Source: Pseudoxanthomonas kaohsiungensis (GTDB taxonomy: Bacteria; Pseudomonadota; Gammaproteobacteria; Xanthomonadales; Xanthomonadaceae). From it: a stretch of 64,000 nt of DNA. The stretch covers positions 186,001 through 250,000 of the forward strand of contig NZ_PDWO01000004.1 of the NCBI RefSeq assembly GCF_010211765.1, in the 5' to 3' direction. The notes under the pieces were generated by a model that saw nothing but the letters and a program-made list of their open reading frames with translations, did no database searches and was not told where the DNA came from. Made by a program: the position numbers and the translations under genes. Positions 9,242 to 18,183 of the stretch are shown piece after piece (positions within the stretch are counted from its first letter, which is position 1; each line of letters starts with the position of its first letter).

Positions 9242-9658
9242 ATGAGCCCCCACCACCCACACCGGCATTCGTTGTTCGACCGCTTCGGCGCCACCGGTTC
9301 GCTGCTGTGCGCGCTGCACTGCGCGCTTACGCCGCTGCTGCTGGCGGCGCTGCCCTCGCTGGGGCTGTCGCTCTGGTTCGATGGCAGCCTCGAGGCCGCG
9401 CTGGTGTCGTTCGTCACCCTGCTGGGCCTGCTCAGCCTGGGCTGGAGCTACCGGCGGCATCGCGCGCTGCGCGCCCTGGGGCTGCTGGTACCGGGCCTGG
9501 CCGCGCTCTGGGCGGGGTTGCTGTACGCGCCCCTGCACGAATCGGTGGTGCCGCACGCCGTGGTGATGACCTTCGGCGGCACCCTGGTGGGGCTGGCGCA
9601 CCTGCTCAACCTGCGGCTCAACCACGGCCACGTGCATGACGCCAGCTGCGCCCACTGA
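9242..9658 (+). CDS. MerC-domain membrane protein, probably Zur-controlled
   Basis: A 138-residue inner-membrane protein with about four hydrophobic segments. It matches the MerC family: the signature Cys pair is C23 and C27 (LLCALHCALTP) in the first segment. N-terminal (HHPHRH) and C-terminal (NHGHVHDASCAH) His-rich tails could bind metal. MerC proteins move mercury in mer operons, but no mer genes are present. The shared Zur-box-like region with a zinc-type TonB receptor suggests it handles zinc or another divalent cation. The ATG at 9242 is in frame; a nearby ATG at 9231 is not. Confidence 0.75.
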   Translation: MSPHHPHRHSLFDRFGATGSLLCALHCALTPLLLAALPSLGLSLWFDGSLEAALVSFVTLLGLLSLGWSYRRHRALRALGLLVPGLAALWAGLLYAPLHESVVPHAVVMTFGGTLVGLAHLLNLRLNHGHVHDASCAH

Positions 9659-9731
9659 TGGCCCGTGCTAGGCTTTCCGGTCTCTCGCGCGGGGCGCGGG
9701 CGCTATTTCATGCAGATCAAGGAGTCGAAAG

Positions 9732-9914
9732 ATGGGCAAGGGTGACCGCAAGACCGCCAAGGGCAAGCGCTACAACGCCAGCTACGGCAACGCGCGCCGC
9801 CATGGGGGTACCCGGGCCGCCGCGGGCGCCGCTGCGCCGGTGGCGAAGAAGACCGCCGTCGCCAAGCCGGTGGTGAAGAAGGCCGTGGCCAAGAAGGCCG
9901 TCGCCAAGGGCTGA
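9732..9914 (+). CDS. 30S ribosomal protein THX family
   Basis: A 60-residue very basic protein. It begins MGKGDRKTAKGKRYNAS, which is the bTHX signature, followed by an Ala/Lys/Val-rich tail with AVAKK-type repeats. In Thermus, THX sits at the top of the 30S head; relatives with extended Lys/Ala tails are common in proteobacteria. A good AAGGAG ribosome-binding site lies 7 nt before the ATG and a strong terminator follows, so it is a monocistronic gene. Confidence 0.88.
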   Translation: MGKGDRKTAKGKRYNASYGNARRHGGTRAAAGAAAPVAKKTAVAKPVVKKAVAKKAVAKG

Positions 9915-9950
9915 CCCGGCCACGTCCGGGCGCATGCCCGGCCTGGAAGG

Positions 9951-9978
9951 AAAACGCGGCGCCTGGCGCCGCGTTTTT
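9951..9978. terminator. Rho-independent terminator, THX/hutI convergence
   Basis: AAAA, then a CGCGGCG/CGCCGCG stem with CCTGG loop, then TTTTT. The A-run and T-run make it work in both directions, for the THX gene on the plus strand and hutI on the minus strand. Confidence 0.88.
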
Positions 9979-9989
9979 GTTTGCGCCGC

Positions 9990-11219
9990 TCAATCGCCGG
10001 CGCGACGGCCGCCGATCCAGCTCGCGGCCCGAAGTCCGCCTCCCAGCCAGTAGGCAAGCTCGGCCGGCTGCTCCGCGTTCCAGAGCACCAGGTCCGCCCG
10101 CAGCCCGGGCTGCAGTCGGCCGCGGTCGGCCAGTCCTAGGGCGCGGGCGCCATTGACCGTGGTCCCGCGCAGGGCCTCCTCCGGCGTGAGCCGGAAATGG
10201 GTGCAGGCCAGCGACATCGCCAGCCGCAGCGACTGCAGCGGCGAGGTCCCGGGATTGCAGTCGGTGGCCACGGCCATCGCCACGCCCTGCGCGCGGAACG
10301 CTTCCAGCGGTGGCAGCGTCGTTTCACGGAGCACGTGGAAGGCGCCGGGCAGAAGCACCGCCACGGTGCCGGCATCGGCCATCGCGCGCACGCCGGCGGC
10401 GGAGGTGTGCTCGACATGGTCGGCGGACAGGCCGCCGAAGCCGGCGACCAGCGCCGCGCCGCCGCCATCGCTGAGCTGGTCGGCATGCAACTTCACCGGC
10501 AGGCCAAGGGTCCGCGCAGCTTCGAACACCCGCCGGGTCTGCGCAGCGTCGAAACCGATGCGTTCGCAGAACGCGTCGACCGCATCGACCAGTCCTTCGC
10601 CGTGCAATCGCGGCAACCAGTCGCAGACCGCGTCGATGTAGGCGTCCGCGCTTCGTGCGAATTCCGGCGGCAATGCGTGCGCGCCGAGGAAGGTAGTGCG
10701 CACCTGCAGGCCGAGCACCTCGCCAAGGCGCCGCGCCACGCGCAGCATGCGGCGCTCCCCTTCAAGGTCCAGGCCGTAGCCGGACTTGATCTCCACCGTG
10801 GTCACGCCATCGGCCAGCAGCGCACGGGCGCGCGGCAACGACTGCGCGAGCAGGGTTTCCTCGTCGGCGGCGCGGGTGGCGCGCACGGTGGAGACGATGC
10901 CACCTCCGGCGCGGGCGATCTGCTCGTAGCTGGCCCCCTGCAGGCGCTGTTCGAACTCGCCGGCGCGGTCGCCGCCGAACACCAGGTGCGTGTGGCAGTC
11001 GACCAGGCCCGGCGTGAGCAGCCGCCCGTCCGCATCGACCACCTCGGCCGCCCGCGCCGCTCCTGGCAGGCGCGAGCGCGGGCCGGCGTAGGTGATGCGG
11101 CCGTCCTTCCAGCCGAGCGCGCCGTCTTCGACCAGGCCGTAGCCGGCATCGCCCGCCAGGGTGGCCAGGCGGGCGTTGACGACCAGGCCGTCCCAAACGG
11201 CGGCGTGTGTGTTTTCCAT
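9990..11219 (-). CDS. hutI: Imidazolonepropionase
   Basis: A 409-residue amidohydrolase that opens imidazolone-5-propionate to N-formimino-L-glutamate in histidine degradation. Metal and substrate motifs are visible: [17 protein letters not shown] (HxH pair near residue 75), [21 protein letters not shown] and [13 protein letters not shown]. Length is typical. It is divergent from hutF with 84 nt between the starts. A TACAAT 7 nt before the ATG and the absence of a Shine-Dalgarno suggest a leaderless mRNA. hutU and hutH are not in the window. Confidence 0.96.
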   Translation of the reverse strand: MENTHAAVWDGLVVNARLATLAGDAGYGLVEDGALGWKDGRITYAGPRSRLPGAARAAEVVDADGRLLTPGLVDCHTHLVFGGDRAGEFEQRLQGASYEQIARAGGGIVSTVRATRAADEETLLAQSLPRARALLADGVTTVEIKSGYGLDLEGERRMLRVARRLGEVLGLQVRTTFLGAHALPPEFARSADAYIDAVCDWLPRLHGEGLVDAVDAFCERIGFDAAQTRRVFEAARTLGLPVKLHADQLSDGGGAALVAGFGGLSADHVEHTSAAGVRAMADAGTVAVLLPGAFHVLRETTLPPLEAFRAQGVAMAVATDCNPGTSPLQSLRLAMSLACTHFRLTPEEALRGTTVNGARALGLADRGRLQPGLRADLVLWNAEQPAELAYWLGGGLRAASWIGGRRAGD

Positions 11220-11226
11220 GGCGGGG

Positions 11227-11232
11227 ATTGTA
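11227..11232 (-). promoter_or_regulatory. Putative –10 box for leaderless hutI
   Basis: Reads TACAAT on the minus strand and ends 7 nt before the hutI ATG. No Shine-Dalgarno is present. An inverted repeat TTGCCGGC–7 nt–GCCGGCAA (11246–11268) lies in the hutI/hutF gap and could be an operator. Confidence 0.4.
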
Positions 11233-11291
11233 AGCGGGGGCGCCGTTGCCGGCCGGGTCAGCCGGCAATCGCCAGCCGTTGCCGTTCGCGC

Positions 11292-11297
11292 GAGAAT
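11292..11297 (+). promoter_or_regulatory. Putative –10 box for leaderless hutF
   Basis: GAGAAT, four of six matches, ends 6 nt before the hutF ATG; no Shine-Dalgarno is present. It has the same geometry as the other leaderless candidates in this window. Alone it would be weak evidence. Confidence 0.3.
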
Positions 11298-11303
11298 GGG
11301 CGC

Positions 11304-12653
11304 ATGGACGAACTGCGCGATGCCTCGTTGCTGTGGACCCCGGCCGGCTGGCGCGGGGATGCGGGACTGGAAGCCGAGGGCGGCCGGATCACGCGGGTGC
11401 TCGATGCCGAACCGAGCTGGGACGGCGGCTGGGTGCTGCCAGGGATCCCCAACCTGCACTCGCATGCGTTCCAGCGCGTGATGGCCGGCCTGGCCGAGCG
11501 CCAGACCCATGCGCAGGACTCGTTCTGGACCTGGCGCGAGACCATGTATCGCATCGCCGCGCGCTTCGATCCGGACAGCCTGCAGGCGGTGGCCGCGCAG
11601 CTTTATGTCGAGATGCTCGAGGCCGGTTACACGACCGTGTGCGAGTTCCACTACCTGCACCATGCACCCGACGGGCGTCCGTATGCTGATCCGGCGGCGA
11701 TGTCCAAGGCGCTGGTGGCGGCGGCCAGGGAGACCGGCATCCGGCTGACCCTGCTGCCGGTGCTGTACATGGCCGGCGGCTTCGACCGGCGCGCGCTGTC
11801 GGATCGACAGCGCCGCTTCGGCCACGACCTGGACGCCTTCCTGCGGCTGGTTGAATCGCTGCGTGCACTGGAAGACGAGGCCCTGCGGGTCGGCGTGGCC
11901 TTCCACAGCCTGCGCGCGGTGCCGCCGGAAGCGATGGACGCGGCACTGGCGGCGCTGCCGCCGGACATCCCGCTGCACATCCACATCGCCGAGCAGATCG
12001 GCGAGGTGCAGGACTGCCTGGCCGTGCGCAACGCCCGTCCGGTGGAGTGGCTGCTCGACCACGCCCCGGTCGACGCGCGCTGGACGCTGGTACATGCCAC
12101 CCACCTGACCGGGCCGGAAACCGCGGCCGTCGCCGCCAGCGGCGCCACCGTGGCGATCTGCCCGACCACCGAGGCGAACCTCGGCGACGGCCTGTTCCCG
12201 CTGCGCGAGTACCTCGATGCCGGCGGCGCCTGGGGCGTCGGCTCGGACTCGCACGTGTCGGTGTCGCCGGTGGAGGAGCTGCGCTGGCTCGAGTACGGCC
12301 AGCGCCTGCAGACGCGCCACCGCAACATCGCCGTGCGCGCCGACAACGGCAGCGTCGGCGAGACCCTGCTGCACGGAACCCTGGCCAGCGGCGCTGCGGC
12401 GACCGGCCAGGCGGTCGGCCTGCTGGCGCCGGGCCAGGCCGCCGACTGGATCGTGCTGGACGCGCAGGCGCCGGTATTCGCCGGCGCGCGTCCGGCGGAC
12501 GTGGCCGATCGCTGGCTGTTCGCCGGCAACCGCCCGCTGGTGCGCGAGGTGCGCGTGGCCGGGGAGGCCGTGGTCAGGGGCGGTCGCCACCGCGACCGCG
12601 AGGCGATCGCGGCCCGCTACCGCAGCACGGTCGCGGCGCTGCTGGCCGACTGA
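11304..12653 (+). CDS. hutF: Formimidoylglutamate deiminase
   Basis: A 449-residue amidohydrolase that deiminates N-formimino-L-glutamate to N-formyl-L-glutamate, the first step of the two-step HutF/HutG branch of histidine degradation. Zinc-site motifs are in place: [11 protein letters not shown] (HxH, near residue 53), HIHIAEQ, VHATHLT and [12 protein letters not shown]. Length is typical. hutG, which performs the next reaction, lies at 55872. It is divergent from hutI. Confidence 0.95.
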   Translation: MDELRDASLLWTPAGWRGDAGLEAEGGRITRVLDAEPSWDGGWVLPGIPNLHSHAFQRVMAGLAERQTHAQDSFWTWRETMYRIAARFDPDSLQAVAAQLYVEMLEAGYTTVCEFHYLHHAPDGRPYADPAAMSKALVAAARETGIRLTLLPVLYMAGGFDRRALSDRQRRFGHDLDAFLRLVESLRALEDEALRVGVAFHSLRAVPPEAMDAALAALPPDIPLHIHIAEQIGEVQDCLAVRNARPVEWLLDHAPVDARWTLVHATHLTGPETAAVAASGATVAICPTTEANLGDGLFPLREYLDAGGAWGVGSDSHVSVSPVEELRWLEYGQRLQTRHRNIAVRADNGSVGETLLHGTLASGAAATGQAVGLLAPGQAADWIVLDAQAPVFAGARPADVADRWLFAGNRPLVREVRVAGEAVVRGGRHRDREAIAARYRSTVAALLAD

Positions 12654-12779
12654 GCCGTCCGGTCGCCCGGTCGCCGTCGGCGCCGCGTCCGTCGCCGAAG
12701 GGGGGGCGTTCGTCGCAAACACCGACGGGCGTACGCCAGTCGCCGGAGCATGGCCGCATCCCGACCCAGGAGTGCCCAC

Positions 12780-14426
12780 ATGACCATCCGGCTCGCCTCA
12801 CTCGCCGTCGCCGTCGCGGCGACCCTCTCCACCCTGCCAATGCCAGCCCGGGCGATGAGCGACGCGCAACTGGCCGACGTGGTCCGGCAGCGCCTGCAGG
12901 GCGACCGCACCGGCGCCTGCATGGCGGTGGCGGTGGTCGAAGCGGAGCGGGTCGCGCGGACGTACCAGTGCGCGCGCGACGCGGACGCCTCGCGTATCGG
13001 CGCCGATACCGCGTTCGAGATCGGTTCGGTCAGCAAGACCATGACCGCTGCGCTGCTGGCGCAACTGGTCGCCCAGGGCAAGGGTTCGCTGGACGACACC
13101 CTGGCCTCCTGGTTGCCCGCCGGCACCAAGGTGCCCGACTACCAGGGCCAGCCGATCCTGCTGCGGCACGTCGTCACCCACACCTCGGGCCTGCCGGCGC
13201 TGCCGTCGCGGCTGGGCGCCACGAGCATGGACGATCCCTACGCCAACCTCGACGAAGCCGCGCTGCTGGCATCGCTCGGGGATGCGAAGCTCGACGCCGC
13301 GCCCGGCACGCAGTTCGAGTACTCCAACTTCGCCTCGATGCTGCTTTCCTACGCGGTCGCGCGACGGGCGGGCACCGATTTCGATAGCCTGGCCCGGCGC
13401 GAGCTGTTCACGCCGCTGGGCATGGACCACGCCTACATCAACGAGCGCCCGGCGGGTGTGCGCGCCGCGGTCGGCCACACGCCCAACGGAAAGCCCGCCT
13501 CCGCCTGGAATTTCTCGACCGACCTGGCCGGCGTCGGCGGCGTGCGCGCCACGCTCGACGACATGGTCCGCTACGTGCAGGGCGGCCTGGGCCAGGTCGA
13601 TGCGCCGATCCGCACCGCGCTGGAAGCCACCCATGCGGCGGTGTCGGAACAGCCGCCGATGGGCATGAACTGGATGCGTGTACCGGTGAAGGACCGCACC
13701 GTGCTGATGCACGAGGGCGGGACCGGCGGCTTCTCCGCGTTCGTCTCGCTCGACCCGAAGCAGCAGCGCGGGGTGGTGATCCTCTCCGATACCGCCTGGC
13801 ACTCGATCGGCAGCCTGGGCAGCCTGGGCATGCACCTGGTCGATGACTCGCTGCCGCTCGGCAAGCCGCGCAAGGCGGTCGCCGCCGACCCGGCGCTGCT
13901 GCAGGCGCTGGCCGGCGAGTACCAGCTGCAGGGCGCGATGAAGATGACCCTGCGCGAGCGCGACGGCCGGCTCTTCGTGCAGGCCGAGGGCCAGGGCGAA
14001 TACGAGATGGGCCATGACGATGCGGGCGACTTCTACCCGCTGGCGCTCGACGCGGTGTTGCGTCCGCAGCGGAAGGCCGACGGCAACTACGGCTTCACCT
14101 GGACGCAGCTGGGCGCGGTGTTCCCGGCGGTCCGCGTCGATCGCGACGCACCGCCGGTGCCGCAGCTGTCGCCCGCGGACCTGGCCGCGTACGCGGGCGA
14201 CTACCCGCTGATGCCGGGGTTTTCGCTGGCGGTGCGCGAGCAGGACGGCGTGCTGCAGGCTCAGGCGACCGGGCAGGGCGCATTCCCGCTCGCGGCGACG
14301 GCGGCCGACACCTTCGAGGCGCCGGCCTACGGCATCGAGATCCGCTTCCAGCGCGATGGCGCCGGCAAGGTGCAGTCGCTGGAACTGCACCAGGGCGGCC
14401 GGGTGATGCGCGGTGCGCGCCAGTAA
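12780..14426 (+). CDS. Serine hydrolase, class C beta-lactamase/PBP4 family
   Basis: A 548-residue secreted or periplasmic protein with a signal peptide ([21 protein letters not shown]). The beta-lactamase fold covers about residues 27–360: catalytic S83-V-S-K86, Y181-S-N183 and a HEGGTGG block that replaces KTG. The remaining C-terminal residues (about 370–548) form two related repeats starting ALAGEY and AAYAGDY, as seen in many Pab87- or D-aminopeptidase-like hydrolases. A true lactamase, an esterase and a D-peptidase are all possible; the HxG variation argues against a classical AmpC. CAGGAG precedes the ATG. It is probably transcribed with the downstream two-component genes (29 nt to the next ORF). 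Confidence 0.88.
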   Translation: MTIRLASLAVAVAATLSTLPMPARAMSDAQLADVVRQRLQGDRTGACMAVAVVEAERVARTYQCARDADASRIGADTAFEIGSVSKTMTAALLAQLVAQGKGSLDDTLASWLPAGTKVPDYQGQPILLRHVVTHTSGLPALPSRLGATSMDDPYANLDEAALLASLGDAKLDAAPGTQFEYSNFASMLLSYAVARRAGTDFDSLARRELFTPLGMDHAYINERPAGVRAAVGHTPNGKPASAWNFSTDLAGVGGVRATLDDMVRYVQGGLGQVDAPIRTALEATHAAVSEQPPMGMNWMRVPVKDRTVLMHEGGTGGFSAFVSLDPKQQRGVVILSDTAWHSIGSLGSLGMHLVDDSLPLGKPRKAVAADPALLQALAGEYQLQGAMKMTLRERDGRLFVQAEGQGEYEMGHDDAGDFYPLALDAVLRPQRKADGNYGFTWTQLGAVFPAVRVDRDAPPVPQLSPADLAAYAGDYPLMPGFSLAVREQDGVLQAQATGQGAFPLAATAADTFEAPAYGIEIRFQRDGAGKVQSLELHQGGRVMRGARQ

Positions 14427-14455
14427 GCACGCCGCCGGCATTGAAGGAGGGTCGG

Positions 14456-14545
14456 ATGGACACGATCATGGACTTGTTGGCGCCGCTGGCGGTGCTGCTC
14501 CTGCTGGTGCCCACGGTCGGGCAGCGCAGGTCGACGGACGACTAG
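14456..14545 (+). CDS. 29-residue single-span membrane microprotein
   Basis: An ATG with a very strong ribosome-binding site (GAAGGAGG about 5 nt upstream) opens a 29-codon frame: MDTIMDLLAPLAVLLLLVPT, then a basic and polar tail ending STDD. One hydrophobic segment fills residues 4–20. It ends 10 nt before the histidine kinase ATG, between the beta-lactamase-like gene and the kinase. Its function is unknown; a small membrane regulator of the kinase or a translational coupler is plausible. The unusually good ribosome-binding site is the main support. Confidence 0.6.
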   Translation: MDTIMDLLAPLAVLLLLVPTVGQRRSTDD

Positions 14546-14555
14546 GGAGTCGGGT

Positions 14556-15791
14556 ATGAGTGACGGACCGGGCTATCCGCTGCGACAGGTGCTGCCGGCC
14601 GAGGTGCTGGTCGGCGGCAACGCGGTGTGGAGCCGCTATCGCCAGTACCCGGTGTTCAGCGCACGCTGGCTGGCGGGGCGCAGCCTTCTGTTCTGCAGCG
14701 TCCTGGCCGTGGTCACGGCCTTCACCGGCGCGGGCGTCGGGCTGGCGACCCGGGATCCGCTGATCGGCGCGAAGGCGGGGTTGGCCCAGCTTGTCGCTTT
14801 CAGCCTGATGGCGATGCTCGGTCCGGCGCTGGCGACCGTGGTCCGCCATCGGCGCTGGCCCGAATCGCGCGAGCGCAAGGCGGTGGTGCTGGCGGTGCTC
14901 GCGGGTATGGTGCTGAGCTATGGGATCGACAAGGTCGCCTCGGGCTATGTGATGTCGCTGGTCAACCCGCAGCTGACTGCGCTGGGCATGGTGCCGCCCA
15001 AGGCCGCCGAGGCGGGGATGGTGCTCAAGGCATTCGGACTTGCACTGAACATCGCCGCACTCATCGTGGTCTACGGCCTGTTCGGCGGTGGCCTGGCGCT
15101 GCGCGCCTACTTCAGCGAGCGGCGTCGCTGGGACGAGCACCGCCATGCGCGCAGGCTCGACGAGATGACCGGGCGGGTGCGCGAGGCCGACCTGCGCCTG
15201 GGCGTGCTGCAGGCGCAGGTGGAGCCCCACTTCCTGTTCAACACCCTGGCCTCGGTGCGCGCGCTGGTGCGGCAGGACCCGGCCCAGGCAGAAGCCACGC
15301 TCGATGCGCTGGTGGCGTTCCTGCGCGCGACCATCCCCAAGCTGCGCGACGACAGCGGCCTGCACTCCACGCTCGGCCAGCAGCTGGACATCTGCGCCAG
15401 CTACCTGGCGTTGATGCAGGTGCGCATGGGAGGGCGCCTGTCCTACTCGGTGGACGCCGATGCGGCGCTGCGCACGCTGCCGTTCCCCCCGTCGCTGTTG
15501 ATCACCCTGGTGGAGAACGCGATCAAGCATGGCATCGAGCCGCGGCCGGGACCGGGGCGGATCGAGGTGGCCGCGGTGTGCCAGGGCGATCGGCTGCGCG
15601 TGCGCGTCGTCGACGACGGCGCGGGCCTGCAGCCGGGCATCGGCGGTGGCATGGGACTGGCCAACGTGCGCGAGCAGCTGGCCCATCGCTTCGGCGCACG
15701 GGCCCGCCTGAGCCTGGAGCCGGCGAACGGCCACGGAGCCGTTGCGCAGATCGAGCTGCCGCTGGATGCGTTGGCCGGAGCGGCGGCATGA
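14556..15791 (+). CDS. LytS/YehU-type sensor histidine kinase
   Basis: A 411-residue membrane kinase. Four hydrophobic segments lie in the first half (roughly residues 42–65, 72–95, 108–130, 150–178), then a coiled coil, the His_kinase domain with phospho-acceptor H225 in EPHFLFNTLASV, and an HATPase domain (LVENAIKHG; VDDGAG; GMGLANVREQL). The sensory part has no recognised ligand domain. The stop overlaps the ATG of the response regulator (ATGA), so the pair is translationally coupled. Signal unknown; relatives control cell-wall, virulence or carbon-source responses. Confidence 0.92.
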   Translation: MSDGPGYPLRQVLPAEVLVGGNAVWSRYRQYPVFSARWLAGRSLLFCSVLAVVTAFTGAGVGLATRDPLIGAKAGLAQLVAFSLMAMLGPALATVVRHRRWPESRERKAVVLAVLAGMVLSYGIDKVASGYVMSLVNPQLTALGMVPPKAAEAGMVLKAFGLALNIAALIVVYGLFGGGLALRAYFSERRRWDEHRHARRLDEMTGRVREADLRLGVLQAQVEPHFLFNTLASVRALVRQDPAQAEATLDALVAFLRATIPKLRDDSGLHSTLGQQLDICASYLALMQVRMGGRLSYSVDADAALRTLPFPPSLLITLVENAIKHGIEPRPGPGRIEVAAVCQGDRLRVRVVDDGAGLQPGIGGGMGLANVREQLAHRFGARARLSLEPANGHGAVAQIELPLDALAGAAA

Positions 15792-16576
15792 GCGCCCGTT
15801 CCCCCCAGCCGGCGACCGCGCTGATCGCCGAGGACGAGGCGCCGCAGCGGCGCGCATTGCACGAGCAGTTGCTGCAGGCTTGGCCCGGACTGGAAATCGT
15901 GGCGGTCTGCGAGGACGGCGTTTCGGCGCTGGAAGCGGCGACGACCCATCGTCCCACCGTGGCCTTCCTCGACATCCGCATGCCCGGGGTGAGCGGCCTG
16001 GACGTGGCGCGGGCGGTGGTGGAGCAGGGCGGGCTGGTGGTGTTCACCACCGCGTACGACGACTACGCGGTACGCGCATTCGATGCCGGCGCGGTCGACT
16101 ACCTGCTCAAGCCGGTGCAGCCGGCGCGCCTGGAGCAGGCGGTGGCGCGGCTGCGCGAGCGCCTCCAGGAACGTCGTGCCGGCGCCGATGGCCCGGACCT
16201 GCATGCGCTGATCGATGGCCTGGAGTCGCGGCTGCGCCCGCAGGGCGAGCGGTTGATCCGCTGGATCAGCGCCAGCGCCGGCGACAGCGTGCGCATGTTC
16301 GGCATCGACGAGGTGCTGTTCTTCCAGGCGCAGGAGAAGTACGTGCGCGTGGTCGCCGGCAGCGGCGAAGGCGTGATCCGCACGCCGCTGAAGGACCTGC
16401 TGGCCGGGCTGGACCCGGACGCCTTCTGGCAGGTGCATCGCGGCACGGTGGTGCGCGTGCAGGCGATCGACCGGGTATCGAAGAACGAACTGGGCCGGCA
16501 TAGCCTGAGCCTGAAAGGCCATGCCGAACGTTTGCCGGTCAGTGGCGCGTTCCTGCACCGCTTCCGCGGGATGTAG
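15788..16576 (+). CDS. LytR/AlgR-family response regulator (LytTR)
   Basis: A 262-residue regulator. The receiver domain spans residues about 13–128 with acidic pocket E17-D18-E19, phospho-acceptor D62 (AFLDIRMPG), Thr in FTTAYDD and Lys in YLLKPVQP. A LytTR DNA-binding domain covers about residues 155–262 (EVLFFQAQEKYVRVV; FWQVHRGTVVRV). LytTR proteins bind direct repeats of about 9 bp; none was identified confidently here. Coupled to the kinase by a 4-nt overlap. Confidence 0.94.
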   Translation: MSARSPQPATALIAEDEAPQRRALHEQLLQAWPGLEIVAVCEDGVSALEAATTHRPTVAFLDIRMPGVSGLDVARAVVEQGGLVVFTTAYDDYAVRAFDAGAVDYLLKPVQPARLEQAVARLRERLQERRAGADGPDLHALIDGLESRLRPQGERLIRWISASAGDSVRMFGIDEVLFFQAQEKYVRVVAGSGEGVIRTPLKDLLAGLDPDAFWQVHRGTVVRVQAIDRVSKNELGRHSLSLKGHAERLPVSGAFLHRFRGM

Positions 16577-16619
16577 GCTTGCGCGGAAAACCTGTTGCCA
16601 GAGGATCCCGGGGGCTGCG

Positions 16620-16775
16620 ATGGAACACTTGCGCGCGCTCTACAACGTCCCGGCCGGCCTGCGCATCCTGGTCGCCTTGCAGGCGGCCTTCGTTGCCGCA
16701 TGCCTGCCCGCGCTTGCGCGCGCCACCGGTATCGGCCCGGGCTTCGTGGCGGTGGCGCTGGCCGGTGCGTTCTGA
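16620..16775 (+). CDS. 51-residue hypothetical membrane protein
   Basis: Frame MEHLRALYNVPAGLRILVAL… to …ALAGAF, 51 residues with two hydrophobic stretches (about 15–29 and 36–51). It starts 43 nt after the LytTR regulator. The upstream AGAGGAT could serve as a ribosome-binding site, although it is some 15 nt away. No family is recognised. Codon use looks like the neighbours, so a small real gene is likely but not certain. Confidence 0.45.
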   Translation: MEHLRALYNVPAGLRILVALQAAFVAACLPALARATGIGPGFVAVALAGAF

Positions 16776-16861
16776 GCGTCGATCGCGATCTTCGGCCGCG
16801 ATCGCCGGGCCATTCCGCGCTGAGGTCACCGGGGCGGGCCATGTCGCCCCGGCGCCGTGGT

Positions 16862-17719
16862 TCAGAACAGCAGCGACGCCATCCTGCGCCGGTACTGGCC
16901 GACCAGGTCCTCGTCCTCGACGATGCGGAAGGCGTCGATGAGCGCTTTCTTCGGCAAGCCATCCTCGTAGCCGCGGTCGCGGCGCAGCATCTCGATCAGC
17001 TGCTCCAGCCCGGCGGCCGGATCGCCGCCGACCAGGTGGTGCACGGCCAGCAGGTGGCGCGCCTTGAGGTCGCCCTCGTTGGCGGCGATGGCCTGCTCGA
17101 GCACCGGCACCGGCGGGGCATCCTTGAGCAGGGCGGCGAAGCCCAGGCGCGCGCGGGCGCGGACCGCGCGGTCGTCGGTGGACAGGTTGGCGGGCAGCGC
17201 GTCGAGCAGCTGCTCGGCTTCGCCGGCCGCGCCCGTTCTCAGCAGCGCCAGCGCCAGGTCGAGCTTCAGCTCGGCCTTGTCCGGCTCGGCCTCCACCGCG
17301 TGGCGCAGGCGGACCACCTCGGCGTGCGGATCCAGCGGTGCCAGTTCGGCCGGCCCGGCATCGGCAGCCGCCAGCGGCTCGACGCCGTGCTGCTGCAGGA
17401 ACTGGCGCAGCTGGCCTTCCGGCAGCGCGCCCTGGAAGGCATCGACCGGCTGCCCGCCGATCAGCAGGAACACGGTCGGCACCGAACGGATCTGGAACGC
17501 CGCGGCGATCTGCTGTTCCTTGTCGACGTCGACCTTGGCCAGCACGAACGCACCGCCGTACTCGCCGGCCAGCTTCTCCAGGATCGGAGTTAGCGACTTG
17601 CACGGCCCGCACCAGGTCGCCCAGAAGTCGACCAGCACCGGCGTCTGCATCGATTTCTGCAGGACTTCGGTCTCGAAGGTATCGGTGGTGATGTCGACGA
17701 CGTGGGGCAGGTCGGCCAT
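16862..17719 (-). CDS. cnoX: Thioredoxin–TPR co-chaperone (CnoX/YbbN)
   Basis: A 285-residue protein. The N-terminal thioredoxin domain (residues 1–110) has an intact W36-C37-G38-P39-C40 active site. The rest is made of helical TPR-like repeats (VRLRHAVEAEPDKAELKLDLALALL; AVRARARLGFAALLKD). This is the CnoX/YbbN arrangement, a holdase that protects proteins from oxidation and hands them to GroEL/DnaK. Unlike E. coli CnoX, whose motif is SxxC-type, this one keeps both active-site cysteines, so redox activity is possible. It is divergent from the XRE gene across a 24-bp palindrome. Confidence 0.92.
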   Translation of the reverse strand: MADLPHVVDITTDTFETEVLQKSMQTPVLVDFWATWCGPCKSLTPILEKLAGEYGGAFVLAKVDVDKEQQIAAAFQIRSVPTVFLLIGGQPVDAFQGALPEGQLRQFLQQHGVEPLAAADAGPAELAPLDPHAEVVRLRHAVEAEPDKAELKLDLALALLRTGAAGEAEQLLDALPANLSTDDRAVRARARLGFAALLKDAPPVPVLEQAIAANEGDLKARHLLAVHHLVGGDPAAGLEQLIEMLRRDRGYEDGLPKKALIDAFRIVEDEDLVGQYRRRMASLLF

Positions 17720-17783
17720 GGGGCTTCCGGTGTGGGGACTGTGGATGGCGCCGAGATGGTGCCGGGCGGGCCAGCTTACAAGT

Positions 17784-17807
17784 CGATGTCAACTCGAGTT
17801 GACATCG
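17784..17807. promoter_or_regulatory. 24-bp perfect palindrome, candidate operator
   Basis: A perfect inverted repeat with half-site CGATGTCAACTC and its exact complement. It carries a consensus –35 (TTGACA) on both strands: at 17799–17804 on the plus strand (16 nt before TAACGT at 17821) and mirrored on the minus strand. It lies 65 nt before the cnoX start and 160 nt before the XRE start. A repressor bound here would cover both –35 elements. Autoregulation by the XRE protein is the obvious candidate. Confidence 0.6.
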
Positions 17808-17967
17808 GCCGGCCGGAATGTAACGTATGGCTTACCTCCTGTCCGGCAAGGGCGGCTTCGATGGAAGTGACGTTCCGCTCCAGGTTCTGCTGCCTGCGGG
17901 CCCGGCGAGGGCGCCTCGCCGGCGCCTCGCCCGGCGGGCGCCGGACGCATCACCGCGAGGTACACGC

Positions 17968-18183
17968 GTGACCGGCACGCCGATCGGCAACGACATCCGC
18001 CGCTGGCGCTCCGAGCGCGGCGAGATGACCCAGAAGGCGCTGGCCGACGCCTGCGGGGTGACCCGCCAGGCCATCATCGCGCTGGAGGCGGGGCGCTATG
18101 CTCCGTCGCTGGAGCTGGCGTTCCGCATCGCCCGCGCGTTCGGCGTCGGCGTGGAAGACGTCTTCCATTGGAGGAATGCATGA
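17968..18183 (+). CDS. Small XRE-family (HTH_3) transcriptional regulator
   Basis: A 71-residue protein that is almost entirely a Cro/C1-type helix-turn-helix: [20 protein letters not shown], then [20 protein letters not shown], ending VGVEDVFHW. This matches the short YgzD/YvaO-like regulators often paired with DUF998 or DUF2178 membrane genes. The GTG with GAGG 7 nt upstream was chosen as start. An ATG at 17827 would add 47 residues unlike any regulator and would sit at the predicted transcription start. Its stop overlaps the ATG of the membrane protein gene. Confidence 0.85.
   Translation: MTGTPIGNDIRRWRSERGEMTQKALADACGVTRQAIIALEAGRYAPSLELAFRIARAFGVGVEDVFHWRNA

Noticed and set aside
12780-14426. 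True AmpC beta-lactamase resistance gene
   Set aside because: SxxK and YSN are present, but the third motif is HxG-type and there is a long extra C-terminal part. Many related hydrolases are not lactamases.
17827-17967. 47-residue N-terminal extension of the XRE regulator (ATG at 17827)
   Set aside because: The ATG sits at the predicted transcription start, the extension looks like random Arg/Ala/Pro sequence, and the GTG at 17968 has a good GAGG.
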